A DNA stretch of 64,000 bases from Planctomycetaceae bacterium (GTDB lineage Bacteria; Planctomycetota; Phycisphaerae; Tepidisphaerales; Tepidisphaeraceae), in NCBI GenBank assembly GCA_027487775.1, contig JAIYCY010000023.1, positions 62,001 through 126,000 on the forward strand. Reading direction: 5' to 3'. The position numbers were made by a program, and so were the translations under genes. Under the pieces are notes generated by a model, which had not been told where the DNA came from, searched no databases, and saw only the letters and a program-made list of their open reading frames with translations. Of the stretch, positions 36,230-45,551 are shown in pieces; position 1 is the first letter of the stretch; each line of letters starts with the position of its first letter.

Positions 36230-37078
36230 ATGTGGATCGAAACCTGCGAAGCTCGTCGTCTTTTGTCTGTGACTGTTCGCAATGACACGCTGCGAATCTA
36301 TCTCGATAACAATCCAAACACGGTCGAGTTCAGGGAGCTGAACCGCTCGACGCTGCGTGTGACAGTAGACGGAACGTCGTACGATTTTCCGTACAGCTCG
36401 ATTCAGCGTGCAGACATTCAGACATCCAGCGGCGGGGACACGATCATCCTCGGGCCGCGTGTGAAGTTCCCGACCTTTATTGATGGCGGTCGCGGAGACG
36501 ACAGCATCACGGGCGGCGACGGGAATGATTCGATTCTCGGAGGCGGTGGCTCGGATTATGTTGCTGGTCGCGCGGGCAATGACACGATCATCGGCGGGGC
36601 GCAGGGCGATGACATGCTGGGCGGCGACGGTGATGATCTGCTGATTCCGCTTTCACTTCCCGGATCGGATGACGAGGTTTCCGGCGGGCGCGGGACCGAT
36701 ACCGTCAGCTACGCGAATGAAACCAAGGGCCTGACGATTCTTGTTGGCAACTCCAACCCCGCAGATAATAAAACCGACATTGTTCAAGGCGATGTCGAAG
36801 TTGTCATCGGCGGGACGAATGCGGATTTCCTCAAAAACGAATCCGGGCGCCCGATGACGCTGATCGGCGGGGCGGGTAACGACACGTTGACTGCCGGCAA
36901 CGCAGGCGATCGGCTTGAAGCCGGCGCGGGCATCGATGTGCTCGTGGGCGGTTCGGGCAATGATGTGTTTGCGCTCAATGGACGCGACAGCCTCATTGAC
37001 AACATCACCGGCGACGGTGGATCGGATATTCTGGTCGATCCGGAGAACGAGGAAAACTTCGATGTCGTCAACATTTGA
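36230..37078 (+). CDS. RTX-type calcium-binding repeat protein (second copy)
   Basis: A 282-aa protein beginning MWIETCEARRLLSVTV, a divergent LEPR-XLL motif. A beta-strand N-terminal section (residues 10-85) leads into hemolysin-type GGxGxDxhx repeats at about 85-135 (GGRGDDSIT, GGDGNDSIL, GGAQGDDML) and again at about 210-270 (GGAGNDTLT, GGSGNDVFA). It is the same architecture as the protein at 20974 but not a recent duplicate. Upstream CGGAGG supports the start. A strong hairpin follows at 37149. Confidence 0.85.
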   Translation: MWIETCEARRLLSVTVRNDTLRIYLDNNPNTVEFRELNRSTLRVTVDGTSYDFPYSSIQRADIQTSSGGDTIILGPRVKFPTFIDGGRGDDSITGGDGNDSILGGGGSDYVAGRAGNDTIIGGAQGDDMLGGDGDDLLIPLSLPGSDDEVSGGRGTDTVSYANETKGLTILVGNSNPADNKTDIVQGDVEVVIGGTNADFLKNESGRPMTLIGGAGNDTLTAGNAGDRLEAGAGIDVLVGGSGNDVFALNGRDSLIDNITGDGGSDILVDPENEENFDVVNI

Positions 37079-37148
37079 GGATTGATGTTGAGTCTCATCG
37101 CTTGATCGGATGTTGGGCATCTGGTTTGAAGCGAACGTGAAAAGTGAA

Positions 37149-37184
37149 ACGGGCGGAGAATCCGAGCAGGGATTTTCCGCCCGT
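37149..37184. terminator. Strong hairpin, probable terminator after the RTX gene
   Basis: A 15-bp stem (37149-37163 with 37170-37184; one G-T pair) with the 6-nt loop GAGCAG. It lies 70 bp beyond the RTX stop codon. No T-tract follows, so it may act as a transcript-end stabiliser rather than a textbook intrinsic terminator. Confidence 0.65.
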
Positions 37185-37343
37185 GTTCATTGGTGCGACT
37201 CGAAGGGGGAATGGCCTGCGTGGGCGTGCAGGGCTGATTTTCAGTTGCGGATGAAAATCATCTTGACGGCGACGAGTTCTGGGACGTAGGCTCGCGTGTT
37301 GGTTAGAGCTGCAGTTGAATGAAATACATCTCTCGGAGCCCAC

Positions 37344-40300
37344 ATGTCGAATGCTCGTCGCTCGCTACAGCGGGCCGTTGCGTCGTTCAGGATTGATCAA
37401 TTAGAGCCCAGGCGATTGCTGTGCGGTTTGTCGCACGACGCCCTTGCCAAGGCGCCCGCCTTTGACTGGGCGATCGAGGCGGCCGAGTCGGCACGTTTGC
37501 GCGAGCTGAGTCGATCGAGCGAATCGAATCGATCGGGTGATGCAGGCAGATTGAATGAGTCGGGCGGCGCGGAGGCGGTGAGCATCGTCTGGAGCAATCG
37601 CGGGCAGGCCTCGGACGGATTTGCTGCGGCGTTTGGGACGCTGGCTGAACGAGCGCGTGGAGTGGTCGATGCGGTCTTTCTGCAGTGGTCGCGGATCATC
37701 ACGAGTTTTAATCGTAGCGACGGGACGAGCACGCTGCAGGTGAGTGTGAACATGACGCCCGCGGCCGGGTTTTCGGCGGCTGCGGGTCCGTCGACGACTG
37801 CGCCGTCGGATGGCAAACCGCGCACCGGCTCGATCACGCTCAATCGTGGCAACAACACGCCAAACGCCGACGACGACAACGGCTGGTTCCTCGACGCCAC
37901 GCCGATGGACAACGCCGAGTTCCTCGGAAACATGGCACATGCGTTCAATGCCCGCGCGACCAACACGGCGCAAGGCTCGGATTTCTTCAGCGTGGTGAAT
38001 CTTGAACTGGCCCACGTGTTGGGCTTTATCTCCGATCGCTCCAACACCGGCGGAAGCTATCAGGGTTACCTGCTGGAGAACTTTGTGACCAACACCGGCA
38101 TCGCGGATAACGTGGGAGGCGGGGGTAACGGTCGTCTCTACACGTTTAACGGCCCGAACATTCAGCACTTGATGACAAGTTTCAACAGCGGTGACAACAA
38201 TCTTGTGAGCTGGGGCAACGTCATTCACACCGCCGAAGCCGGGTCTGCCGTCATCTCGGGCAACACATGGAACGCCGTGGACGACGAAGGTGATGCGTGG
38301 TTCAACGGCGCGGAGCGCGTGCTGCCGAGCTTTGTGACCGCACAGATTCTCGCGGATGCGTATGGATATTCGATCGTCCATCCCGCGACGTTTGCGACGA
38401 CGCACGTGGTGCTGAATCAGTCGACAGGCCTTCTCACCGTGCGTGGTGGACAAAGCGCTACCAGCAGCGACGTGATTGTGATCGATGCCGATGTGAACGA
38501 CTTTATCATCACCGTCGATGTCGGGGATGACGTGGCCGGCTCGGGGGCGTTGCGAGGTGCGGGCAATCTGCCTGCGTATGTAACGCGTGTTCCGATCGCG
38601 TCGGTGGGAAGCATCACGGTGCAGGGTCGCGGAGGCACCGACTTCATCCGCATCGAGCGCAATGCCGGTCGATTCGTGAACGTCGACGCCGGCGATGGCA
38701 ACGACTTCATTGATTTCGGCTTCGGGATTCGCAATCTCTCGACGATCACTGTGAACGTGTCGGTCGCGGGCGGTGCGGGCAACGACGCGGTGTTTGTCTA
38801 CGACAACAACAATCCGAGCGCCTCGACGTATTCGATCACGTCGGCGCGATTCGATCGGCCCGGCTGGGGCGGATTCAGCTACGCGGGCGATATCGAGGGC
38901 CTCACGCTCTTCGCCGGCGCGGGGACGGACACGGTCAACGTCACGAGCACGTTTAACAATCAGCCGATCTTCATCAACAACGCGGGCGGTGCCGACACGG
39001 TCAACATTGGCAACACGGGCAACGGATTGCAGTCGATCATCGCAGGCGTTCAGGTGCAGAACGATCCGAGCTTCACGACGCTCAATATCACCAACACCGC
39101 CGACGCGAGCAATCGCGTTTGGGACATCGACATCAACGGCGGATTCGGATTCCTTCGCGGGATGTCGCCTGGTGTGATCTCGTGGGATAACGCTGACATC
39201 AACGACATCAACCTTTTGACCGGTTCGGGCATCGACACGGGCGTGGTTGCGAGGCTGACCGAGACGCTCAGGATTGACAATCGTTCCGGCAGCAATCGTG
39301 ATTCAATCACATTCGGGGCGAGTTACGCGCAGGGGATGTCCGGACTCTTTGCCGGGCGTGCGGGCGGAATCACGGTGGACAACACCACGAGCTACACCGA
39401 CTTCTTCTTCAACGACACCGGTAGTGCGGTCGGACGAGCGATCAACCTGACGGAAGCCGGTAACCGGAACACGCTCACTGGTATGTCGCCCGTTGCGATC
39501 GATTTTGATGGCTTCGACACGCGATCGATCAACCTCATCACAGGTGGCGGCGCGGATGTGGTCAACGTCTCACGTTTGCGGACCGGCGGCATCGTTGATG
39601 CTTCGGTCTCGGTCAGTTCGAGCGGCGATCGTGACACGGTCAACCTCGGAAATCCGACCGACGGCCTGCAGGGGATCGCTACGCCCAACACCGTCACGGT
39701 CACCAATCCTCCGAGCTTTACGACGCTCAATCTCAACAACAGCAATGATGCGGTGAGTCGTAACATGGTCATCGGTTACGACGCGGTGACGAATCTGCAA
39801 TCTCTGACAGGTGCAAGTGGCTCGGGCGCGCGATTCCTCTGGCGGCCGAATGATATTGATTTTCTTGGTGGCGTGAGTTTCTTTGACGGATCAGCGGCGT
39901 CGAATATCACGATTCTGGACAACCGGAGGCGATTCAATCTTCAGGCGCGGGGACCGGATTCCATCCGATTTGGTGATGCGACCACGAGGCCGCAGTTGCA
40001 GGAAGATGTCTTTCTCACCAATCCGCCGAGCTTCAGCTCAATCATGGTCGACGCGTCTGCGGATGTCGCCGCCCATACGTTCCGGTTCGGCAACACACTG
40101 ATCGGGACCGACCCTTATGGAACGATCGGCGGTGTCGATGCCGGGGGCTTCGGGACGATTTATTACAAGCTGGCCGACACATCGAGCGTGACCGTGAGCG
40201 GGAGTTCGGGTGCCGACCGATTCGATGTCATTTCGTCGCAGGCTCGCCCGATCATGCTGAGGGGCTTGGCGGGCAGCGATGTCTTCCAGTTGGGCAGTTC

Positions 40301-41351
40301 GGCGGTCGGTCAGCGGAACACCAACGGCATCACCGGGCCGCTGACGATCGATGCGGGTGCGGGCGATTTCGACACGATCATCGCAGCCGATCAGGACAAC
40401 GCCGCCGGCACGGTCACGACCGTAAACCCCGGCAACATCCGCCTGACCAACAATCTGCAAGTCAACATCACCGAGTTCGAGTTGGTCGGCGTCCATCCAT
40501 CGGATCTTGGTGGAACGATCGATGTGATCAACACGAGTCCGATGTTCAGCGTCGACGCATATAGCGGCCCGGGGACCGACAACATCAACGTCTATGAGAC
40601 GGCTCCGGGTGCTGCGGTTAACGTCCATGCCACGACTGACGGATCAAGCGGGTATGACCTTCTCGATGTTGATGTGAACAACACGGCACTGAGCGCGTGG
40701 GCGAGGGTTATCGACGGGTTCTACGGATCGATTTCCGCCCGCAATCAGGGGCTTGTGAGTCTGAATAACAGCTTCGCGATTCGAACGCAGGGCATCAGCT
40801 TCGCGGGCAGTGGTCGGCTGGATGTCGGCAACGCAGCGATCATTTACGAGTACGGAGGAGTCTCGCCGATTTCTGAAGTGGCAACGCTCATCGCAGGCGG
40901 ATACATCGTCAATCCCGCTGCGCCAGAGAATCGGGCGATCGGGTATGTTGAGGCGACCGACATCCTCACGCTTCCGGACACCTGGCGCGGCGGAGATGTC
41001 GTCGGACCGGCGGTGCTGATTGCTTCGACGCTCAAGGGCGACAGTGATCTGAATGGCAACGTCAACTTCCTCGACCTGCTGAGCCTTGCGAGGAACTATG
41101 GCTCGACGACGGGGATGACCTGGTTCACCGCCGACTTCGATGCTGATGGCGACGTTGATTTCAATGATCTGCTGGTGCTGGTGCGAAACTACGGTCAGTC
41201 GATGGCATGGGCATCGATCTCGCCACCGACGACCCTGTTCTCGCCGGCGACGATCGTGCGAACTCCGGCGGCGAGCGTTGCGCTGACGACGTTGAAGGCG
41301 GGAGATGAAGAATCGCCCGTCCGATCGTCGCGTAAGACCACAATCATTTGA
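37344..41351 (+). CDS. LEPR-XLL/dockerin surface protein with a metzincin-like but altered motif
   Basis: A 1335-aa protein with an LEPR-XLL motif (IDQLEPRRLLCG, residues 17-28). Residues ~75-350 resemble a matrixin-like metallopeptidase unit, with conserved surroundings (WFLDATPMDNAEF ... GSDFF). The zinc motif reads L220-E-L-A-H224-V-L-G227, so the first histidine of HExxHxxG is leucine and activity is doubtful. The large middle (about 360-1200) is made of repeated beta-strand blocks ('SFTTLNLNNSNDA', 'NSGDRDTVNLG') like autotransporter or beta-helix repeats. It ends with a dockerin pair (DSDLNGNVNFLDLLSLARNYG; DADGDVDFNDLLVLVRNYG) and a tail ending TTII. GGAG lies before the start. Confidence 0.82.
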   Translation: MSNARRSLQRAVASFRIDQLEPRRLLCGLSHDALAKAPAFDWAIEAAESARLRELSRSSESNRSGDAGRLNESGGAEAVSIVWSNRGQASDGFAAAFGTLAERARGVVDAVFLQWSRIITSFNRSDGTSTLQVSVNMTPAAGFSAAAGPSTTAPSDGKPRTGSITLNRGNNTPNADDDNGWFLDATPMDNAEFLGNMAHAFNARATNTAQGSDFFSVVNLELAHVLGFISDRSNTGGSYQGYLLENFVTNTGIADNVGGGGNGRLYTFNGPNIQHLMTSFNSGDNNLVSWGNVIHTAEAGSAVISGNTWNAVDDEGDAWFNGAERVLPSFVTAQILADAYGYSIVHPATFATTHVVLNQSTGLLTVRGGQSATSSDVIVIDADVNDFIITVDVGDDVAGSGALRGAGNLPAYVTRVPIASVGSITVQGRGGTDFIRIERNAGRFVNVDAGDGNDFIDFGFGIRNLSTITVNVSVAGGAGNDAVFVYDNNNPSASTYSITSARFDRPGWGGFSYAGDIEGLTLFAGAGTDTVNVTSTFNNQPIFINNAGGADTVNIGNTGNGLQSIIAGVQVQNDPSFTTLNITNTADASNRVWDIDINGGFGFLRGMSPGVISWDNADINDINLLTGSGIDTGVVARLTETLRIDNRSGSNRDSITFGASYAQGMSGLFAGRAGGITVDNTTSYTDFFFNDTGSAVGRAINLTEAGNRNTLTGMSPVAIDFDGFDTRSINLITGGGADVVNVSRLRTGGIVDASVSVSSSGDRDTVNLGNPTDGLQGIATPNTVTVTNPPSFTTLNLNNSNDAVSRNMVIGYDAVTNLQSLTGASGSGARFLWRPNDIDFLGGVSFFDGSAASNITILDNRRRFNLQARGPDSIRFGDATTRPQLQEDVFLTNPPSFSSIMVDASADVAAHTFRFGNTLIGTDPYGTIGGVDAGGFGTIYYKLADTSSVTVSGSSGADRFDVISSQARPIMLRGLAGSDVFQLGSSAVGQRNTNGITGPLTIDAGAGDFDTIIAADQDNAAGTVTTVNPGNIRLTNNLQVNITEFELVGVHPSDLGGTIDVINTSPMFSVDAYSGPGTDNINVYETAPGAAVNVHATTDGSSGYDLLDVDVNNTALSAWARVIDGFYGSISARNQGLVSLNNSFAIRTQGISFAGSGRLDVGNAAIIYEYGGVSPISEVATLIAGGYIVNPAAPENRAIGYVEATDILTLPDTWRGGDVVGPAVLIASTLKGDSDLNGNVNFLDLLSLARNYGSTTGMTWFTADFDADGDVDFNDLLVLVRNYGQSMAWASISPPTTLFSPATIVRTPAASVALTTLKAGDEESPVRSSRKTTII

Positions 41352-41429
41352 AGCGTTTTGGCACGGTGAGGACAGGCGTGGGGATGGACTGCTGCGCTTG
41401 TCGGTTCGTCGGGCTTGCAGGTTCGATGT

Positions 41430-42524
41430 ATGCTCGGATGCATGCAGAGGGAACCGACAACGCGCGATGATGGTCGACCGCTGCCGAGGCTGCGCGAGGT
41501 TTATGCGGATGACTTTTTGATCGGTTGCACGCTTGGTGGCAATCCGCTGACGGATTACTCGTCGGACGAACAGGCGCTGGCTTCGACGCACTTCAGCGCA
41601 CTGACGCATGAGAATCCGATGAAGCCTGGTCGGATCCAGCCGAGGCAGGGAGAGTTTGCGTTTGATAAGCCGGATGCGGCGGTGGATTTCGCGCAGATGC
41701 ACGGGATGGCGATGATCGGACACACGCTCGTCTGGCATCAACAGGCTGCGGAATGGATGTTCGACTCGCGCGATCGAGCGAGGGCGCTTGGGCATCTGCG
41801 TACGCACATCGAGACGGTTGTCGATCGTTATCGATCGCGCATATTGGGTTGGGATGTTGTGAATGAGGCCATCAGTGACAAGCCTGACGAGTTTCTTCGC
41901 GACAGTCGTTGGCTTGAGATTGTCGGCGAAGATTTTGTGACGCAGGCGTTTCGGATGGCGCATGAGGTCGATGAGAAGACAGAGCTTTACTACAACGATT
42001 ACAACAACGAATTGCCGTTGAAGCGTGAGAAGACGCTTCGTTTGATCGATGCGATCCGACAGAGCGGCACGCGAGTGGACGCGGTCGGGATTCAGGGACA
42101 TTGGGAACTGCGAGGCGTTCCATTCGAACACATCGAGCAATCGATCGAGATTTATGCGGCCAACGGGCTTAAGGTGATGATCACGGAGCTGGACTTGGAC
42201 GTGATTCCGCGTGATTTTTCGGGCGCTGATCTCGACGGTCCGGCGAATGCGGGGGGCACTGCGGAGCATGCTGCAACGAAGCACCCTGCCGACAGGCGCG
42301 ACTGTCCGCCGGAGATTTTGCTGCAACAGGCGGAGGCTTACAGGCGATTGTTTGAGATGTTTAGATCCCATCGCAAGAACATCAGTCGGGTGACGTTCTG
42401 GGGTCTGCACGACGGACGGAGTTGGCTCAACAGTTGGCCGACGCGGAGGACGAATCATCCGCTGCTCTTTGATCGTGAGTTGAATCCGAAGCCTGCGTTC
42501 GATGCGATCGCATATCGAGTGTGA
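41430..42524 (+). CDS. Endo-1,4-beta-xylanase, glycoside hydrolase family 10
   Basis: About 364 aa. GH10 signatures are complete: the substrate-site HENPMKP and HTLVWHQQ, the acid/base E146 in GWDVVNEAI and the nucleophile E253 in MITELDLDV. WGLHDGRSWLN comes near the C-terminus. The (beta/alpha)8 barrel spans residues ~20-360, so this is a single-domain enzyme. It has no signal peptide, LEPR-XLL motif or dockerin, which suggests an intracellular xylanase acting on imported xylo-oligosaccharides. The start could also be the ATG at 41442. Its stop codon lies 4 bp from the inverted-repeat element. Confidence 0.93.
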   Translation: MLGCMQREPTTRDDGRPLPRLREVYADDFLIGCTLGGNPLTDYSSDEQALASTHFSALTHENPMKPGRIQPRQGEFAFDKPDAAVDFAQMHGMAMIGHTLVWHQQAAEWMFDSRDRARALGHLRTHIETVVDRYRSRILGWDVVNEAISDKPDEFLRDSRWLEIVGEDFVTQAFRMAHEVDEKTELYYNDYNNELPLKREKTLRLIDAIRQSGTRVDAVGIQGHWELRGVPFEHIEQSIEIYAANGLKVMITELDLDVIPRDFSGADLDGPANAGGTAEHAATKHPADRRDCPPEILLQQAEAYRRLFEMFRSHRKNISRVTFWGLHDGRSWLNSWPTRRTNHPLLFDRELNPKPAFDAIAYRV

Positions 42525-42528
42525 CGAC

Positions 42529-42820
42529 TAAGACGCTATCCCAAAACGTAATGACCCCACGGCGACTCTGATTGAGGTTCGATGGTAGGAGCGATCACGA
42601 GAGCCGGGTCAGTGGACCCTTCGAGTGATCGCGACACCCCAGCGGACCTCAATCAGAGTCGGCAGTGGAGGCGAAGCCTCCACGTCGCTGGGCCGGAAAG
42701 AGGCCGTCTGCGTTGTTGTCGCTCCTCGCTGTCCGTCCCGGGACGGCTTCGTCGCGACGCCTAGCATACGACCTCTTTCCGGCCCACCGTGGGGTCATTA
42801 CGTTTTGGGATAGCGTCTAA
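42529..42820. mobile_element. MITE-like nested inverted-repeat element with TAA target duplication
   Basis: Perfect 31-bp terminal inverted repeats (42532-42562 and 42787-42817) are flanked by a direct TAA at 42529-42531 and 42818-42820. Three further arms lie inside: 42563-42661 (16-bp stem 42563-42578/42646-42661), 42665-42683 (8-bp stem, GAA loop) and 42690-42785 (14-bp stem 42690-42703/42772-42785). The last encloses a perfect palindrome at 42733-42746. The transcript would fold as a cloverleaf. No protein is encoded. The TNA duplication fits transposases of IS5-type families. It sits between convergent stop codons. Confidence 0.82.
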
Positions 42821-43464
42821 AGACCGCTCGGTGTGTCGGAGATGACGACGACCTTTTCGATCAGCACGTGGTTGCGTCCGCGATACTCGGTCAGCATTCC
42901 GCTGACGCGGAATCGCAAGTCCCGTCCTGCGGACTCGAGTTGATCTTCCATGAGCATGAGTTTGATGTTGGGCAGAACCCGAAGCGGGGGATCTTGAAGA
43001 GATTGCCCGTCAGCGTCGAGTGCAAATTCCCAGCCTCTGCCGTCGGCGCTCTTGATGAGCCGCCCGAGTCGATCGATGACGAAGCTGCCCTCGCGTTTGA
43101 GTTGAAGGACGGGTGCATCAGGCGCGACAGACCCGCTGGCGTCGACGCCTGGTCCGCTCTGCGGGCGAAGTGGGGAGGGCGAGTCACCTGAACCGAGCAG
43201 GCGATCAAATTCGGGCGAGGCAGGTGGCGACGATGCCGGGGGTTCATTCGCATTTTGCTGCGCGGGGCTTGAAGGGCTTGGGTTCGACGGATTTGCCCCA
43301 GACGGATTTGCCCCAGACGGATTTGCCCCAGACTGATTTGCCGACGTCCATCCGACGATCCCGAGTGCCATCACCGCGCACGCGGCTGCCGAGATTCTGA
43401 ATCGCGAGCGGGTCGCGTGGGGTGAGAAGCGATGGGACGTGGTACGTGAGGACGTCAGGTTCAT
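42817..43464 (-). CDS. Secreted or membrane-anchored protein of unknown function with GANPS repeats
   Basis: A 215-aa protein. The ATG at 43464 has GGAG 6 nt upstream. A hydrophobic segment at about residues 21-40 is a signal peptide or anchor. It is followed by tandem GANPS repeats and a proline/serine-rich linker to about residue 95. The C-terminal ~110 residues form a globular domain (FVIDRLGRLIKSADGRGWEFALD ... HVLIEKVVVIS) typical of planctomycete proteins I cannot name. The stop codon TAG now uses the first base of the adjacent inverted-repeat element, but the inferred pre-insertion sequence would also read TAG. Divergent from the S9 peptidase (73 bp). Confidence 0.72.
   Translation of the reverse strand: MNLTSSRTTSHRFSPHATRSRFRISAAACAVMALGIVGWTSANQSGANPSGANPSGANPSNPSPSSPAQQNANEPPASSPPASPEFDRLLGSGDSPSPLRPQSGPGVDASGSVAPDAPVLQLKREGSFVIDRLGRLIKSADGRGWEFALDADGQSLQDPPLRVLPNIKLMLMEDQLESAGRDLRFRVSGMLTEYRGRNHVLIEKVVVISDTPSGL
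43280..43345 (-). repeat. 15-bp tandem repeat encoding GANPS
   Basis: About four copies of the unit 'tttgccccagacgga' occur in the signal-proximal linker of the 215-aa protein. A multiple of three, so length changes keep the frame. Confidence 0.75.
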
Positions 43465-43537
43465 GTTCGACTCCATTCGGTTCGTAGTCTGCCCATAAAA
43501 TACCATGTGGCGCGGCGATGCGTATAGTCCTCTCATC

Positions 43538-45529
43538 ATGAGAGCAAGAAACATTCTCGTCGCGACGCTGGTCGGATCCGGGCTTTCGTCGGGGCTGTTG
43601 CGATGCGGCACGGCCCTGGCCCTGGACAACGCTGCGGCTGACTCGAGCGTGGTGATCGACGCGATCGCGGTCCCGGATCAGCTCAAGCTTGACGGTGTAC
43701 CTGCGATTCCGCAGTCGATTGCGGACGAGGTTGCGCGGTACACCGAGTTTCGCGGAGCGTCGGTATTGAGTTGGCATCCGACGGAACGATCGATGCTCAT
43801 GCGTACCCGGTTTGGTAACACGTCGCAGGCTCACGTGCTCGCGGGTCCGGGCATGGCGCGTCAGCAGATCACATTTTTGCCGGACGGGATCAACTGGGCG
43901 GGTTATCCGAGGCGACGGAGCGACTTTATGTTGGTCGGTGCGGACGTTGGCGGGAGCGAGTTTGGTCAGATATATCGGTTGGATTTCCAGACGCGCGATC
44001 TGACGTTATTGACGGACGGCAAGAGCCGCAACGGCGGGGCAGTGTGGTCTTGGGGTGGGGATGTGTTCATGTACACGTCCACGCGTCGCAACGGTCGTGA
44101 CAATGATTTTTATGTGATGAATCCTCTTGATCCAGCGAGTGACCGCTTGCTGCTCGAGCGTGACGGAGGCGGATGGGGGATTCTCGGATTTAGTCGGGAC
44201 GATAAGCAGGTGCTGTTTGGTCGCTACATTTCGGTCGAGTCAGGCGAGCTTTGGCTGATGAATGCGGACGGGACGAACGTTCGCAAGATCGCGCCCGCCG
44301 AAGGTCGCAAGGTGAGCTATGACGGCGGGGTTGTGCTGGGCGACGGCGCGACGGTGTTGACGAGTTCGGACGGCGGGGGCGAGTTCACGCGGCTCGTGCT
44401 TCTGGACGTTGCGACGGGCGTGGAGACGCCGCTCACGCCGGAGATACCGTGGGATGTTGAAGGATATTCGGTTTCGACGGATCAGAAGCTGGTCGCGTAT
44501 GCGATCAATGAGGCGGGGAGAAGTGTTTTGCGTCTGATGGACCTTGAGAGACGGTTGGAGATTCCGCTGCCCGGCCTTCCGTCGGGGCAGATCGGTGGAT
44601 TCAGTTTCAGGCCGAACGGGCGGGAGTTGTCGTTCGTATTGAACTCAGCGAGATCGCCGGGGGAGATCTGGAGCGTGCATGTTGAGACGGGCGAGGTGAC
44701 GCGTTGGACGACGGCGGAGGGCGCGATGTCAACGCGTGACTTCGTCGAGCCGAAGCTGATCGAGTGGAAGAGCTTTGACGGCCTGTCGATAAGCGGCTGG
44801 CTCTACGCGCCCGATCCCGGGCGGCATCCGGGGAAGCGCCCGGTCTATATCAGTATTCACGGCGGCCCGGAAGGTCAGGCGCGGCCGGGGTTCATGGGTC
44901 GGATGAACTATCTGATCAACGAGTTGGGGATCGCGGTCATCTTTCCGAACGTGCGCGGCTCGACTGGATTCGGTCGAACTTTTGTGTCACTGGACAATGG
45001 CATGAAGCGTGAGGACAGCGTGCGTGACATCGGTGCGCTGCTCGATTGGATCAAGACGCAGGACAACCTCGACGCCGACCGCATCTGCGTGACCGGTGGA
45101 AGCTATGGCGGCTACATGACGCTGGCGAGCGCGGTGCATTATTCGGATCGGATTCGATGTGCGATTTCGTCGGTTGGGATCAGCCATTTCGTGACGTTTT
45201 TGGAGAGTACGCAAGCTTATCGCCGGGACCTGAGGCGCGTGGAGTACGGCGACGAGCGGGATCCGGAGATGCGGAAGTTTCTGCATGAGATCAGCCCGTT
45301 GACGCGGGTCGACTCGATGAATGTCCCGATGATGATCGTGCAGGGCGCGAACGATCCACGTGTTCCCGTCGGCGAGAGTGAGCAGATTGTTCAGTCGCTC
45401 AAAGGTCGTGGGATCGAGGTGTGGTATCTGCTCGGATTGGACGAAGGGCACGGATTTGCCAAGAAGGACAAAAGTGATTTTCAGTTTTTCGCGACGATCG
45501 AATTTCTGAGGCGACATTTGTTGAATTGA
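43538..45529 (+). CDS. S9-family serine peptidase (dipeptidyl/acylaminoacyl peptidase type)
   Basis: A 663-aa exported peptidase. The N-terminal hydrophobic segment (about residues 6-29, ALA-LD) is a signal peptide. A beta-propeller of WD40/PD40-like repeats covers about 70-390. The alpha/beta-hydrolase domain has S522 in GGSYGGY, D606 in GANDPRVP and H638 in DEGHGF, all intact. HGGPEGQARP supplies the oxyanion hole. It cleaves short peptides in known relatives. The ATG at 43538 is preferred to a GTG at 43505 because it starts the signal peptide. Followed after 22 bp by the zinc-ribbon membrane protein. Confidence 0.93.
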   Translation: MRARNILVATLVGSGLSSGLLRCGTALALDNAAADSSVVIDAIAVPDQLKLDGVPAIPQSIADEVARYTEFRGASVLSWHPTERSMLMRTRFGNTSQAHVLAGPGMARQQITFLPDGINWAGYPRRRSDFMLVGADVGGSEFGQIYRLDFQTRDLTLLTDGKSRNGGAVWSWGGDVFMYTSTRRNGRDNDFYVMNPLDPASDRLLLERDGGGWGILGFSRDDKQVLFGRYISVESGELWLMNADGTNVRKIAPAEGRKVSYDGGVVLGDGATVLTSSDGGGEFTRLVLLDVATGVETPLTPEIPWDVEGYSVSTDQKLVAYAINEAGRSVLRLMDLERRLEIPLPGLPSGQIGGFSFRPNGRELSFVLNSARSPGEIWSVHVETGEVTRWTTAEGAMSTRDFVEPKLIEWKSFDGLSISGWLYAPDPGRHPGKRPVYISIHGGPEGQARPGFMGRMNYLINELGIAVIFPNVRGSTGFGRTFVSLDNGMKREDSVRDIGALLDWIKTQDNLDADRICVTGGSYGGYMTLASAVHYSDRIRCAISSVGISHFVTFLESTQAYRRDLRRVEYGDERDPEMRKFLHEISPLTRVDSMNVPMMIVQGANDPRVPVGESEQIVQSLKGRGIEVWYLLGLDEGHGFAKKDKSDFQFFATIEFLRRHLLN

Positions 45530-45551
45530 TCCGTTCGACTCGGGAGATGTT

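Noticed and set aside
40644-42458. A 604-aa minus-strand frame across the 1335-aa gene and the GH10 gene
   Set aside because: It spans two well-supported genes in antisense, with arginine/histidine-rich composition and no domain.
42582-42813. Small frames inside the inverted-repeat element
   Set aside because: The element is explained by its nested stems; the frames have no ribosome site and no similarity to transposases.
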